Assembly: GCA_035606355.1 (NCBI GenBank)
Contig: DATNFO010000059.1
Location: forward strand, 52,849-116,848
Source of the DNA: Sulfopaludibacter sp035606355
GTDB lineage: Bacteria > Acidobacteriota > Terriglobia > Bryobacterales > Bryobacteraceae
Length of the DNA: 64,000 nucleotides
Direction of reading: 5' to 3'
The notes under the pieces are model-generated. The model saw nothing but the letters and a program-made list of their open reading frames with translations. It did not search any database and was not told the origin of the DNA. Positions 50,817-59,829 of this stretch are shown one piece after another. How positions within the stretch are numbered: position 1 is the stretch's first letter; every line of letters begins with the position of its first letter. The position numbers and the translations under genes were made by a program.

Positions 50817-52002
50817 CATTTTCGTCCTGATGTTCGCGGCCGCCGCCGTTGCGCAACCTGTCGTCATCAAGACCACCACTATCATCGACGGGAAGGGCGG
50901 CGTTCTGCACAACCAGGAGATTACGGTAGAAGGCGGCCGCATCACGAAAGTCGCGGCCGCCACGCACAAGCCGGATATTGACCTGAGCGGCCTGACGGTA
51001 ACGCCGGGCTGGATCGATACGCACACGCATCCCGGTTGGTATTTCAATAAAGAAGGCCGTCTGGAGCAAGGCGCGGGCCGCAATAGTAAAAGCACTCCGC
51101 AGCAAGCGGCTCTCTTTACGGAGGCGAATGCGTACGCTACGCTGCTCGGCGGCTTCACTACCATTCAATCGCTGGGTCAGCCCATCGATGCGGATATCCG
51201 CGATATGGCGGCGTCCGGCGCGCTTCCCGGTCCGCGAATTCTGACGGCGCTGCGGCCGATTTCGGAGAACAGCGGCACTCCCGAGCAGATCCGCGGATTA
51301 GTGCGCAAACTCAAGGAAGATGGCGCGGACGTGGTGAAGTTATTCGCTACCGCCAGCATTCGCGACGGCGGCAAAATGACGATGAGCAAGGAGCAAATCG
51401 AGGCTGCGTGCGGAGAGGCCAAAGCGGTGGGGCTACGCAGCGTTGTCCATGCTCACGCCAGCGACGGCGCCCGCGCATCCATCGAGGCAGGCTGCACGTC
51501 CATCGAGCACGGAACGTTCTTAGACAATGCGACGCTGGACATGATGGTGCAGCATGGCACTTACTTCGATCCCAACTTCCTGGTGCTCCACAACTATCTC
51601 GAGAATAAGTCGCACTTTCTCGGCATAGGCAATTACAACGAAGAGGGCTTCGCGGCCATGGAGAAGGGGCTGCCGCTCGTCGCCGATGTCATCAGGCGGG
51701 CGCGTGCGCGCCATGTGAAGATCGTTCTCGGCACGGATGCGGTGGCCGGGTCGCACGGCCGCAACGCCGAGGAGTTTATTTATCGCGTGAAGGATGGCGG
51801 CGAGAAGCCCATGGACGCGCTGATCAGCGGCACCAGTCTGGCTGCGGAGTCGCTCGGACTCGGCAAGGAAGTGGGCACGGTCGCGCCGGGTATGCAGGCG
51901 GATCTGGTCGCGGTGCGCGGCAATCCGCTGGACGATATTACGGCGGTGCGCCACGTGGTGTTCGTCATGAAGGGCGGCAGGATCTACAGGAACGACAGAT
52001 AA
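50800..52002 (+). CDS. Secreted amidohydrolase (imidazolonepropionase-like)
   Basis: 400 residues with a signal peptide (ending A-A-V-A-Q). The metal-dependent amidohydrolase fold shows G-W-I-D-T-H-T-H-P-G (HxH metal ligands), a Lys-containing D-V-V-K-L-F-A-T-A-S, V-V-H-A-H-A-S-D-G-A-R, S-I-E-H-G and K-I-V-L-G-T-D-A-V-A-G. These correspond to the five usual metal ligand sites. Relatives hydrolyse dipeptides or cyclic amides. It overlaps the Asp-box gene and lies 3 nt before the acylase gene. Exported, so it probably works on externally supplied peptides or N-acyl compounds. Confidence 0.9.
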   Translation: MRLRSSIFVLMFAAAAVAQPVVIKTTTIIDGKGGVLHNQEITVEGGRITKVAAATHKPDIDLSGLTVTPGWIDTHTHPGWYFNKEGRLEQGAGRNSKSTPQQAALFTEANAYATLLGGFTTIQSLGQPIDADIRDMAASGALPGPRILTALRPISENSGTPEQIRGLVRKLKEDGADVVKLFATASIRDGGKMTMSKEQIEAACGEAKAVGLRSVVHAHASDGARASIEAGCTSIEHGTFLDNATLDMMVQHGTYFDPNFLVLHNYLENKSHFLGIGNYNEEGFAAMEKGLPLVADVIRRARARHVKIVLGTDAVAGSHGRNAEEFIYRVKDGGEKPMDALISGTSLAAESLGLGKEVGTVAPGMQADLVAVRGNPLDDITAVRHVVFVMKGGRIYRNDR

Positions 52003-52005
52003 CTC

Positions 52006-54147
52006 ATGAAACGACTTTTATGGATCGCGGCATTTTGCGGCCTGGCCGTCGCGCAGCCTGCAAAATGGGAACAACAGGCTAAGAACGTGACCATCATCCG
52101 TGACGATTGGGGAATTGCCCACGTCTACGGGAAGACGGATTCCGATGCCGTTTTCGGGATGGAGTACGCGCAGGCAGAAGACGATTTCAACCGCGTGGAG
52201 ACGAACTATCTGAATTCGCTGGGCCGCCTGGCGGAGGCGGAGGGCGAAGGCAAGATCTGGCAGGATCTTCGCCAGAAGCTATTCATCGATCCGGTGGAGT
52301 TGAAGAAAATGTACGCCACGAGTCCGGAGTGGCTGAGGAAGCTGATGGATGCGTTCGCCGACGGGCTGAACTTTTATCTCTACAAGCACCCTGAAGTGAG
52401 GCCGCGCGTCATCACGCATTTCGAGCCGTGGATGGCCCTCAGCTTTAGCGAAGGCAGCATCGGCGGCGATATAGAGAAAGTCAACCTCGGCGCGTTGCAG
52501 TCCTTCTATGGAAAGACTCACGATACGGCGGTCCCGGCCGGCAACGGTGACGATTATCTGTATCCGCCGGAGCCCAAGGGCTCGAACGGCATGGCCGTGG
52601 CGCCCGCGAATACGGTGGGCAAGCACTCGCTGCTCCTCATCAATCCGCATACGAGTTTCTATTTCCGGTCCGAATTGCAGATGGTGAGCGACGAAGGTCT
52701 GGATGCTTATGGCGCGGTTACGTGGGGACAGTTTTTCATTTACCAGGGCTTCAACGCGCGCACCGGCTGGATGCACACGTCCAGCAACGTGGACGCGATC
52801 GATGAGTTCCTGGAGACTGTAAGCCAGAAGAACGGTAAGTGGGTGTATAAGTACGGCACGGAAGAGCGGCCGGTGCAAGTAAGTGAGATCGTAATTCCGT
52901 ATAAGTCGGGCAGCGGCATGGCGGAGCGCAAGGTTACGGTTTATAAGACGCACCACGGTCCGGTAATTCGGGAACAGAACGGCAAGTGGGTCGCCATCGA
53001 GCTGATGAACAAGCCCGTCGCGGCCCTGACGCAGAGCTACACGCGCACGAAACAGAAGGACTACGCCGGCTTCCGCAAAACCATGGATCTGTTCGCGAAC
53101 TCCTCCAACAACACCATTTTCGCGGACGCCGATGGCGACATCGCCTATTTCCACGGCAACTTCATTCCGCGCCGCGATCCTAAGTTCGATTACACCAAGC
53201 CGGTGGACGGCAGCGATCCGGCTACGGATTGGAAAGGGCTGTTGACTGTGGATGAGACGCCGCACTTACTCAACCCGAAAAGCGGCTGGATTTATAACTC
53301 GAACGATTGGCCGTGGGCCGCGGCGGGGGAAAGCAGTCCGAAAAAGGCCGATTTCCCCGCGTATGTGGAGCAGGGCGGACCTTCGGCGCGCGGCGAGCAT
53401 GCCGTGCGCGTGTTGCAAGGCAAGCACGATTTCACCTTGCACGGCCTCATGGCCGCGGCCTATGACAGCTATCTCACCTGGTTCGAGAAGCCTATGCCCG
53501 CGCTGCTGAAAGCGTATGATGACGCGCCTGCGGCCGATCCGTTGAAGAGTAAGTTGGCGGAGCCCATCGCCATGTTGCGGAAGTGGGACCTGCGCTGGGC
53601 GGTGGACTCCGTTCCCACCGCGCTTGCTGTGTTCTGGGGAACCGAGCTCCGTCGCGCGGGAGGGCGCGGGCGTGGCCGCGGGGCAGGGGAGCCGCAGTGG
53701 ACCTCGCAGCAGATGCTGCAGGCGCTCTCCGCGGCTTGCGACCGGTTGCAGGCCGACTTCGGAACATGGAAGACGCCGTGGGGCGACATCAATCGCTTCC
53801 AGCGGCTGACGGGCGACTTAGTGCAGCCTTTTAACGACGGGGGTCCGAGCATTCCGGTAGGCTTCACGTCGGCGGAATGGGGATCGCTCGCAAGTTTCGG
53901 CGCGCGGCCTTATCCGGGCACGAAGAAATGGTACGGTACCAGCGGAAACAGTTTCGTCGCGGTGGTGGAGTTCGGCGATAAGGTGCACGCGATGGCAGTT
54001 ACGGCGGGCGGCGAGAGCGGGCATCCGGAGTCGAAGCACTTCAAGGACGAAGCGGTGAGATATGCTACGGGCAACTTACGCGAAGTATATTATTATCGCG
54101 AACAGTTAAAGGGACATACGGAGCGCGAGTATCACCCCGGGAGTTGA
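52006..54147 (+). CDS. Penicillin-acylase-family N-terminal-nucleophile hydrolase
   Basis: 713 residues with a signal peptide (ending A-V-A-Q-P). The N-terminal alpha part has I-I-R-D-D-W-G-I-A-H-V-Y-G and G-M-E-Y-A-Q-A-E-D. The autoprocessing site is K-G-S-N-G-M-A-V, making Ser193 the nucleophile of the beta chain. Further family motifs are I-N-P-H-T, N-A-R-T-G-W-M-H-T and N-N-T-I-F-A-D-A-D-G-D-I-A. It should cleave N-acyl amides (acyl-homoserine lactones, acyl-peptides or beta-lactam side chains), and the choice cannot be made from sequence. Third gene of the operon. The long inverted repeat begins 33 nt after the stop. Confidence 0.9.
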   Translation: MKRLLWIAAFCGLAVAQPAKWEQQAKNVTIIRDDWGIAHVYGKTDSDAVFGMEYAQAEDDFNRVETNYLNSLGRLAEAEGEGKIWQDLRQKLFIDPVELKKMYATSPEWLRKLMDAFADGLNFYLYKHPEVRPRVITHFEPWMALSFSEGSIGGDIEKVNLGALQSFYGKTHDTAVPAGNGDDYLYPPEPKGSNGMAVAPANTVGKHSLLLINPHTSFYFRSELQMVSDEGLDAYGAVTWGQFFIYQGFNARTGWMHTSSNVDAIDEFLETVSQKNGKWVYKYGTEERPVQVSEIVIPYKSGSGMAERKVTVYKTHHGPVIREQNGKWVAIELMNKPVAALTQSYTRTKQKDYAGFRKTMDLFANSSNNTIFADADGDIAYFHGNFIPRRDPKFDYTKPVDGSDPATDWKGLLTVDETPHLLNPKSGWIYNSNDWPWAAAGESSPKKADFPAYVEQGGPSARGEHAVRVLQGKHDFTLHGLMAAAYDSYLTWFEKPMPALLKAYDDAPAADPLKSKLAEPIAMLRKWDLRWAVDSVPTALAVFWGTELRRAGGRGRGRGAGEPQWTSQQMLQALSAACDRLQADFGTWKTPWGDINRFQRLTGDLVQPFNDGGPSIPVGFTSAEWGSLASFGARPYPGTKKWYGTSGNSFVAVVEFGDKVHAMAVTAGGESGHPESKHFKDEAVRYATGNLREVYYYREQLKGHTEREYHPGS

Positions 54148-54180
54148 GGTCATTCGTCGTAACTGTTTCCGTATCTCCGG

Positions 54181-54349
54181 CACCTTTTACCGCTTCCTTA
54201 CGGTCGCGGCTCCGTTAGTAGCATCAACTACATACGGAGCCGTGACCGTCAGGGAGCGGTAAAAGGCATCGAAAAGGCGAATGGAGCGCGACGAGAACGA
54301 CAGCCGGATTTCTTCGGAGCCGTGACCGTAAGGGAGCGGTAAAAGGTGC
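54181..54349. repeat. Long nested inverted repeat, copy B
   Basis: Core arms from 54181 (CACCTTTTACCGCTTCC) to about 54267, with a GTAG/CTAC-paired apex, plus an extra half-arm at 54315-54349. It fills the 54148-54364 gap between the convergent acylase and thioredoxin-like genes. No gene is present in the gap. Confidence 0.8.
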
Positions 54350-54364
54350 CCTGCCTTTCCGAAT

Positions 54365-54934
54365 CTAGTGGCCAGACCACGGCGACGCCTTCTTAGTCCA
54401 AATGCTCTCGGGCGAGCTAGCCTGTAACTCCTCCGCGACCTGGCCAAGCACGGTGTGATCATTCGTGCCCTTATAATGGCTCACCGCGCGCCAGTAACGA
54501 GCCTCCGGTGCGACCGACGTATTCGGATATTTCCCGATCACCTCGCCATAGATCCGTTCCGCATCCGGCCATCGCTTCTCCTTGAATGCGATCCTCGCTA
54601 AGGCCATCTGCAACTGCGCCTCGAACTCCTCCTTGGGAAGATAGCCCTCGATCCGGTAACGTTCCGCGCCCTTGGAATCAAGCACCAGAACCGTCGGGGT
54701 CCACGACGCGTCGAAGCGGTGGAACCATGCCGGATGCTCCTTGATGTGGGCCTCCACCGGCAGGAAATTCGCGTGGATGAACGCAGCGACGCGCTCATCC
54801 GCGTACGACTCGGCCTCCAGCCGAGCGCAAGCGCCTCAAGCCGGGGCTGCGCTGAAATCCAGCAGGATGGGCCGGCCGCTTTGCGCCGCTTGCGTGAGGG
54901 CGCCATCGATGTCTTTACTCCATTGGACGGGCAT
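54365..54934 (-). CDS. Thioredoxin-like protein with in-frame UGA (probable selenoprotein)
   Basis: From ATG 54934 to TAG 54365 the frame is 190 codons, intact except for a single TGA at codon 33 (54838-54836). Around it the protein reads L-L-D-F-S-A-A-P-A-[UGA]-G-A-C-A-R-L-E-A. Thus UGA occupies the first position of a C-x-x-C thioredoxin active site, giving U-G-A-C. The rest is a normal thioredoxin fold, with W-T-P-T (cis-Pro loop) and V-L-V-L-D, followed by a short helical-repeat tail (residues ~110-185). A SECIS-like hairpin follows the UGA. Coding continues unperturbed on both sides, so a decayed pseudogene is less likely; a TGC-to-TGA sequencing error is the main alternative. A gene caller would report only the 54365-54757 piece. 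It is downstream of the kinase, same strand, 42-nt gap. No sel genes are in the window. Confidence 0.75.
54809..54838 (-). promoter_or_regulatory. Candidate bacterial SECIS element with its UGA
   Basis: On the minus strand the UGA (54838-54836) is followed by 10 nt, then stem CTCGGC (54825-54820), loop TGGAG (54819-54815) and stem GCCGAG (54814-54809), with a possible extra G-U pair. The apical loop starts 16 nt after the UGA and has G as its second base. Both features match the published general model of bacterial SECIS elements. Confidence 0.65.
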
Positions 54935-54976
54935 GCCTCGATTCTATAGCTCCCGGCCTCATAGTAGGACTCGCGG

Positions 54977-57769
54977 TCACGGCAGTTTGCGTTTTAATTC
55001 ATCGATGAAGTTCAGCAACACACCAACCCGGGGCGGGGTCTTGCCGGCATCGGGAGCTTCGAAGATGGCGATCTTCCCATCGGGCGCCACGGCAAAGTTG
55101 CCTTTGAAGACGTTTTGGAGACGCCGCCCGGACCACTGTCGCGGCGTTCCCGCGTCGAACGACGCCCCCTTCGCAACATAATCAACCACCTGAATGCGGC
55201 TGTCGGGGCCCTCAAAAAACAGTTGACGGCCGTTCGGGGCCCAGGCGGGGAACATGCCGCCGCCGTTAGAGACCTGGAATCTGCCGGGCTCGCCGGAGGC
55301 GGGTCGCACGTACACTTCATTGGGTCCCGATTCATTTGAAAAATACGCGACCCAGCGGCCGTCCGGAGAGAACGACGGAGACGCCTCGTTGAACTGCGTT
55401 CGCAGGAACGGCTCCGGCTTTCCCGCCTTCGGGTGCGAGGGGTTGGAGAGGTCGATGGGCAGAATCCAAAGGTCGTACGCGGTATCCGGCGCGATCTCGA
55501 AATAGAGCAGACGCCGTCCGTCGGGCGAAAACGACCAGGGCACCACTTGGTGATCGGAGGCGATCAGTAATTCCGGATCGGCGCTGCCATCGCTTCGCAT
55601 CCACCACAGGCCGGGCGGCGAGCGCTTGCTGCTGAGGGCAATGCGCGAGCCATCGGGTGTCCAGACGGGCCGGTCGGACCTGCCGTCGGACGTGAGCCGC
55701 GTCATGGTGCCGCGCGCCACATCCGACACGAAGATATCCGTGCCGTTCGAGCCGACCGTCATCGCCAGCCGCCGGCCGTCCGGCGAGAACGCCGGGTTGT
55801 AGTAAGCGCCCGGCGCGATCAGGGGCCGCGCCTGCCCGGAGCTGTCGACGAGTGTGACCGCCCACTGCTGTTGCATCGATTGTCCCGCGAGGTACACCAG
55901 TGTGCCGGCGCCTTGCGGCGCGGTGGAGAAGTTGAAGTGGCCATCGCCGCTCAGAGAGTCGGCCGCCACGTCGTCGGACAGCGGCACGGGCGAGCCATGC
56001 ACCTCCGCGCGCGATGCGTCGAAGCGCACCGCAAACAGCGCTCCTTTGTGAACGTAGAGCAGATAGCCCGGCGAAACGTAGCGGCCATGGTAGCCCCCGC
56101 GCAGTACGATTTTGTGGGTGCCGCTCCGATTATCCGTAACGGCGATATTGGCATTCTCCATGCCGCTGGCGGTATCGCTTTCCGTGAACAGAACGTTGCC
56201 GTCCGGCAGAAACTGCGGCCAGCGGTGAGTGACCTCGCCGGACGCCAGTTTGCTCAGCAGCCGTACGGGTCCGCCTGAGGTCGGAATCAAGGAGAGCGGC
56301 GACGCGTGCGTCAGCGCCATCGCGATATTTCCTCCGGCGCCCCAACTCCCGCCGGTGTTCGCGTCGCCGATGCCGGTCAGAGACAACGGCGCTCCGCCCT
56401 CGATCGAGGTCTTGCTGAGCGCGCCGTGCGCGTGAAAGGCGATCCACTCGCTATCGGGAGAAAAGAACGGCTCGCGGCCTCCCTCGGTTCCGGGCAGCAA
56501 GGTCGATTGCGCCTGCTCCAGGAGGCGTGTGGCAAGCTGCGTTTTCCCATCGGCACGGCGCGAGAAAACAATGCGGCGCCCGTCGGGCGATAGCGTGAGA
56601 ACCGCGTCTGGGCCGCCCTCGGCGTCCGCTCCCAGGTCAAGACTCAAGCGAGTCAGCGGACGGTCGCCCGAATTCGCCGCTCGCCACCAACCCGCCAGCG
56701 CCGCGGCTGCAATCAGCGCGAGCGCCGCCGCGGCGACCGTCCAGACCTTGCCGGATTTGTGCGGCGCGACAACAGGCACTTCTTCGATCAGGCCCCAGAC
56801 ATCGCCGATATCGCGGAGCCGCCGCTTCGGATCTTTTTCGAGGCAGCTTCGCAGCAGCTTGCGAAACTGCGGCGGCACGCCCTCGAGATCCGGCTCGCGC
56901 GTCAGCACCGCGGCCATCGCGTCTGAAGCGGTGTTGCCGTCGAAGCACCGGCTTCCGCTGAGCATCTCGTAAAACACCACGCCAAAGGCCCAGATATCCG
57001 CGCGTTTGTCGGCTTCCTGTCCGCGAGCCTGCTCGGGACTTAAGTAGCCGGGCGTCCCCAGAATCATTCCCGGACCCGTCATGTGCACCGTAATGGTGCG
57101 CATCTCCGATGCGCTCGCCGCTTCCGCGCGGGATTTCGCCAGTCCAAAATCGAGCACCTTGACGGTCCCGCCGGCGGCCAGCTTGATATTTGCCGGCTTC
57201 AGGTCGCGATGAACGATTCCTTTCTCATGGGCGGCTTCGAGCGCGGCGGCGATCTGGCGCGCGAGGGTTAAAGCTTCGTCCGCCGGAAGCGGCTGTTTGG
57301 CGATGTGCTCGGCAAGAGTGGGACCTTCGATCAGTTCCATCACCAGGTAATCGGGACCGACATCGTGAACCGTACAAATGTTCGGATGATTCATTGCCGC
57401 GATGGCCCGTGCTTCCCGGGCGAAACGGTCGGAGAAGCCGGCCAGCACAGTCTTGATCGCAACCGTGCGATTCAGCCGCGTATCGCGCGCGCGAAATACC
57501 TGACCCATGCCGCCCGCGCCGATGGGGGCCTCAATTTCATACGGGCCCAGGCGTGTGCCGGACGCGAACTCCATGCCGCGCATGTACGGCGAACCATCCA
57601 GCAGATTCGCGGCGGGCGATTCTTCCCTCTGCAGCAGGCTCTCGACTTCTTTTCGAAGCTCCGCGTCAGTTCCGCAGGCTTGAGCGAGGAAGGTGCTTCG
57701 CTCGCGAGGCAAGCGATCCCCGGCCGCGTGATACACCTCCTGTATCCGTCTCCAGCGCTCCTGAGTCAT
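54977..57769 (-). CDS. Membrane Ser/Thr protein kinase with TolB/WD40-like sensor domain
   Basis: 930 residues from ATG 57769 (M-T-Q-E-R-W). The kinase domain carries I-G-A-G-G-M-G-Q-V-F-R-A-R-D, Lys in V-A-I-K-T-V, H-R-D-L-K-P-A-N and D-F-G-L-A-K, with an activation loop ending G-T-P-G-Y-L-S-P-E-Q-A. One membrane helix lies at about 338-357. The C-terminal ~550 residues form a TolB-like propeller with repeated S-P-D-G-R-R (L-S-P-D-G-R-R, F-S-P-D-G-R-R, F-S-P-D-G-R-W), presumably periplasmic. Flanked by the ankyrin gene upstream and the thioredoxin-like gene downstream on the same strand. The ligand is unknown. Confidence 0.9.
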   Translation of the reverse strand: MTQERWRRIQEVYHAAGDRLPRERSTFLAQACGTDAELRKEVESLLQREESPAANLLDGSPYMRGMEFASGTRLGPYEIEAPIGAGGMGQVFRARDTRLNRTVAIKTVLAGFSDRFAREARAIAAMNHPNICTVHDVGPDYLVMELIEGPTLAEHIAKQPLPADEALTLARQIAAALEAAHEKGIVHRDLKPANIKLAAGGTVKVLDFGLAKSRAEAASASEMRTITVHMTGPGMILGTPGYLSPEQARGQEADKRADIWAFGVVFYEMLSGSRCFDGNTASDAMAAVLTREPDLEGVPPQFRKLLRSCLEKDPKRRLRDIGDVWGLIEEVPVVAPHKSGKVWTVAAAALALIAAAALAGWWRAANSGDRPLTRLSLDLGADAEGGPDAVLTLSPDGRRIVFSRRADGKTQLATRLLEQAQSTLLPGTEGGREPFFSPDSEWIAFHAHGALSKTSIEGGAPLSLTGIGDANTGGSWGAGGNIAMALTHASPLSLIPTSGGPVRLLSKLASGEVTHRWPQFLPDGNVLFTESDTASGMENANIAVTDNRSGTHKIVLRGGYHGRYVSPGYLLYVHKGALFAVRFDASRAEVHGSPVPLSDDVAADSLSGDGHFNFSTAPQGAGTLVYLAGQSMQQQWAVTLVDSSGQARPLIAPGAYYNPAFSPDGRRLAMTVGSNGTDIFVSDVARGTMTRLTSDGRSDRPVWTPDGSRIALSSKRSPPGLWWMRSDGSADPELLIASDHQVVPWSFSPDGRRLLYFEIAPDTAYDLWILPIDLSNPSHPKAGKPEPFLRTQFNEASPSFSPDGRWVAYFSNESGPNEVYVRPASGEPGRFQVSNGGGMFPAWAPNGRQLFFEGPDSRIQVVDYVAKGASFDAGTPRQWSGRRLQNVFKGNFAVAPDGKIAIFEAPDAGKTPPRVGVLLNFIDELKRKLP

Positions 57770-57843
57770 GTGGCGTGCCGTTATTTTAACCGCGAATTGC
57801 CGGTGATGCACGCGATTTGTATGATGCGCCGGAACAACGGCTA

Positions 57844-58845
57844 TTACGGGCGCAGTGCCTCGTCGATCGCTGCGTTGCCGGTTGGATACTTCACGTCGTC
57901 CAGTGGGCTTCCGGCTTTCACCAGCGCCCTGACCACCCGCGCGAACTCGCCTTCAGGATGCCGCTTCTCCACCAGACAATCGTGCAGCGCATATCCGAGT
58001 GGAGTCGCCTGATAGCCGGGGTCGCGAATGTCCACCGGATGCCCGCGCGCGATCAGCAACTCGACCAGATCGCCGGAACCCGCCCAAGCGGCATTGTGCA
58101 GCGGCGTGTAACCATGACTGCGCTCCGGATGCGCCACCGGAAATCCCAAGTCGAGCATGAGCTTCACGGCTTCGTAATTCGTGTTCGTCTCCCAGCAATA
58201 CCGCGCTACCAGTTCGCGATCCACATCGGGCAGCGCAGGGACAATCTCCGGATGCTCCTTCGCGATGGCCTCCGCTTCCGGGCGCCGCGCTAACACGCAG
58301 TTCACCAGGAGGCGCGTAGCGGTATCGCTCGCCGCGTACAGGAAATCGAACATCGCCTGATGGCCCTTCTTCAGAGCGATCTGGTGCGGATAGGAATTAA
58401 AGCCAAGCGTCCACTGATAAATGGTGCCGCCGCTGCCCTCGCCAAGCGGCGGGAATTCCGGCGGCTTACCGATGCGCTGCGCGACGCAGCCGCGATTCTC
58501 TGCCACCAGCTTCTCCGCCATGGCCAGATCGCCCAGGGCCGCGGCGAGAAAGATATCGGTTTTCGCGCCGCGCTCCAAGAGGAATCGCGCCACTTCCGGC
58601 GCCTCGCCGATGCGCCACTGCACGGGTGTTGAATCGTGATCCTCGTCGCGAGCGTCGATGCGGGCTCCGCGATCTAAGAGCAACGCCGCAACCTCGATAG
58701 TCCCTGCGCAATGCAGCGGCGTCCGCGCGTCCATGCCCTTCGCGTCGATCGCCGAAGGTTCCATTGCCAGAATCTGCTGCAGTTGATCGGTTAGCCCTGC
58801 CTGCGCGGCCTCATGCACTGCTTGGTCCGTATAATGGTGCGGCAT
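57844..58845 (-). CDS. Ankyrin-repeat protein
   Basis: 333 residues, no signal peptide. Ankyrin repeats are clear: D-A-R-T-P-L-H-C-A-G-T-I-E-V-A-A-L-L-L, P-V-Q-W-R-I-G-E-A-P-E-V-A-R-F-L-L-E-R-G-A and G-Y-T-P-L-H-N-A-A-W-A-G-S-G-D-L-V-E-L-L. The middle part is less regular. It should be a cytoplasmic protein-interaction module. It is 74 nt upstream of the TolB-like kinase gene and could be its partner. The start is at ATG 58845; the shared upstream region with the divergent GlcG-like gene is 174 nt. Confidence 0.9.
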   Translation of the reverse strand: MPHHYTDQAVHEAAQAGLTDQLQQILAMEPSAIDAKGMDARTPLHCAGTIEVAALLLDRGARIDARDEDHDSTPVQWRIGEAPEVARFLLERGAKTDIFLAAALGDLAMAEKLVAENRGCVAQRIGKPPEFPPLGEGSGGTIYQWTLGFNSYPHQIALKKGHQAMFDFLYAASDTATRLLVNCVLARRPEAEAIAKEHPEIVPALPDVDRELVARYCWETNTNYEAVKLMLDLGFPVAHPERSHGYTPLHNAAWAGSGDLVELLIARGHPVDIRDPGYQATPLGYALHDCLVEKRHPEGEFARVVRALVKAGSPLDDVKYPTGNAAIDEALRP

Positions 58846-59019
58846 TTTCCAATTGTAAGACGGCTCGAGTCGCCGGCCTCCCGAATTTACCCTAGGGTAT
58901 CTACCAATCCGGTAACTTTCATGAACTTATGGTTTTCATTGACTAATAAGCTTGCTGAATGCCGGCTGGATTCGCCATAATCGCTCACGATATTCCATCT
59001 TCGGAGGAGCACAACAACG

Positions 59020-59811
59020 ATGAATCGATTGAGAACCTTTGCAACAGCGCTGGCCGCGACAGGCGTGATGCTGACGTCCGCAGGTACTGCGAGCGCGCAA
59101 AATGGAGGCGGAGCCGCATGTCAAGGCCTCCCCTCATGGGCGACGCTGCAAGCGCAATTGAAGCTGGCGCAAGCCCAGACTAACGGCGGCTTCGGCCTGA
59201 ACATGTGGGCGACGGTAGTAAATCGCGACGGCATCGTCTGCGCGGTCGCCTTCACCGGCAACAATCGCGGCGATCAGTGGCCGGGCAGCCGGGCGATTTC
59301 CGCGCAAAAAGCCAACACTGCGAACGCATTTAGCTTGCCGGGACTCGCGCTTTCGACGGCCAACTTATACACGGCGGTGCAGCCCGGAGGTAGTCTATAC
59401 GGTCTGCAAGCCAGTAACCCGGTCAGTACCGATGTTGCCTACGGCGGCAATTCGGGTAACAACGGGCAAGCGAACGACCCGATGGTCGGTGGCAAGATCG
59501 GCGGCGTCAATGTATTCGGCGGGGGCCTGGCGCTCTACAATTCCGCACACGTTCTGGTGGGCGCCATCGGAGTCAGTGGCGATTCCTCTTGCGCCGACCA
59601 CAACATCGCTTGGCGAACGCGTAACGGTCTGGGCCTCGATTCGGTGCCTGCCGGAGTGAGCGGCGACGCGGCTCGTCCGGACAACATCGTTTACGACATC
59701 ACACCGCAGTCCGGTCAAATGCCCGGAGTCAGTGCACACGGATGGGGTCATCCGGAATGCAGCGCCGCGGCAACTGCGATAGCAGCCGCGCTGCCCCCGG
59801 TCAGCCACTAG
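59020..59811 (+). CDS. Secreted GlcG/HbpS-like (DUF336) protein
   Basis: 263 residues with a signal peptide (ending near A-S-A-Q-N). The body shows W-A-T-V-V-N-R-D-G-I-V-C-A-V-A, S-R-A-I-S-A-Q-K-A-N-T-A-N-A-F and G-G-G-L-A-L-Y-N-S-A-H-V-L-V-G-A-I-G-V-S-G-D, the layout of the GlcG/HbpS heme-binding-like family. Four Cys residues are spread over the mature part. A role in binding heme or a small oxidant is possible by family but not shown by specific residues. GGAGGA lies 11 nt before the ATG. The long inverted repeat follows. Confidence 0.8.
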   Translation: MNRLRTFATALAATGVMLTSAGTASAQNGGGAACQGLPSWATLQAQLKLAQAQTNGGFGLNMWATVVNRDGIVCAVAFTGNNRGDQWPGSRAISAQKANTANAFSLPGLALSTANLYTAVQPGGSLYGLQASNPVSTDVAYGGNSGNNGQANDPMVGGKIGGVNVFGGGLALYNSAHVLVGAIGVSGDSSCADHNIAWRTRNGLGLDSVPAGVSGDAARPDNIVYDITPQSGQMPGVSAHGWGHPECSAAATAIAAALPPVSH

Positions 59812-59829
59812 CAAGTAGCTGATAATTCA

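Noticed and set aside
54365..54934. Thioredoxin-like gene as a simple pseudogene
   Set aside because: Only one interruption exists, it is UGA at the redox Cys position with a SECIS-like hairpin, and both flanks keep a clean thioredoxin reading. A pseudogene or sequencing error is kept only as the alternative.
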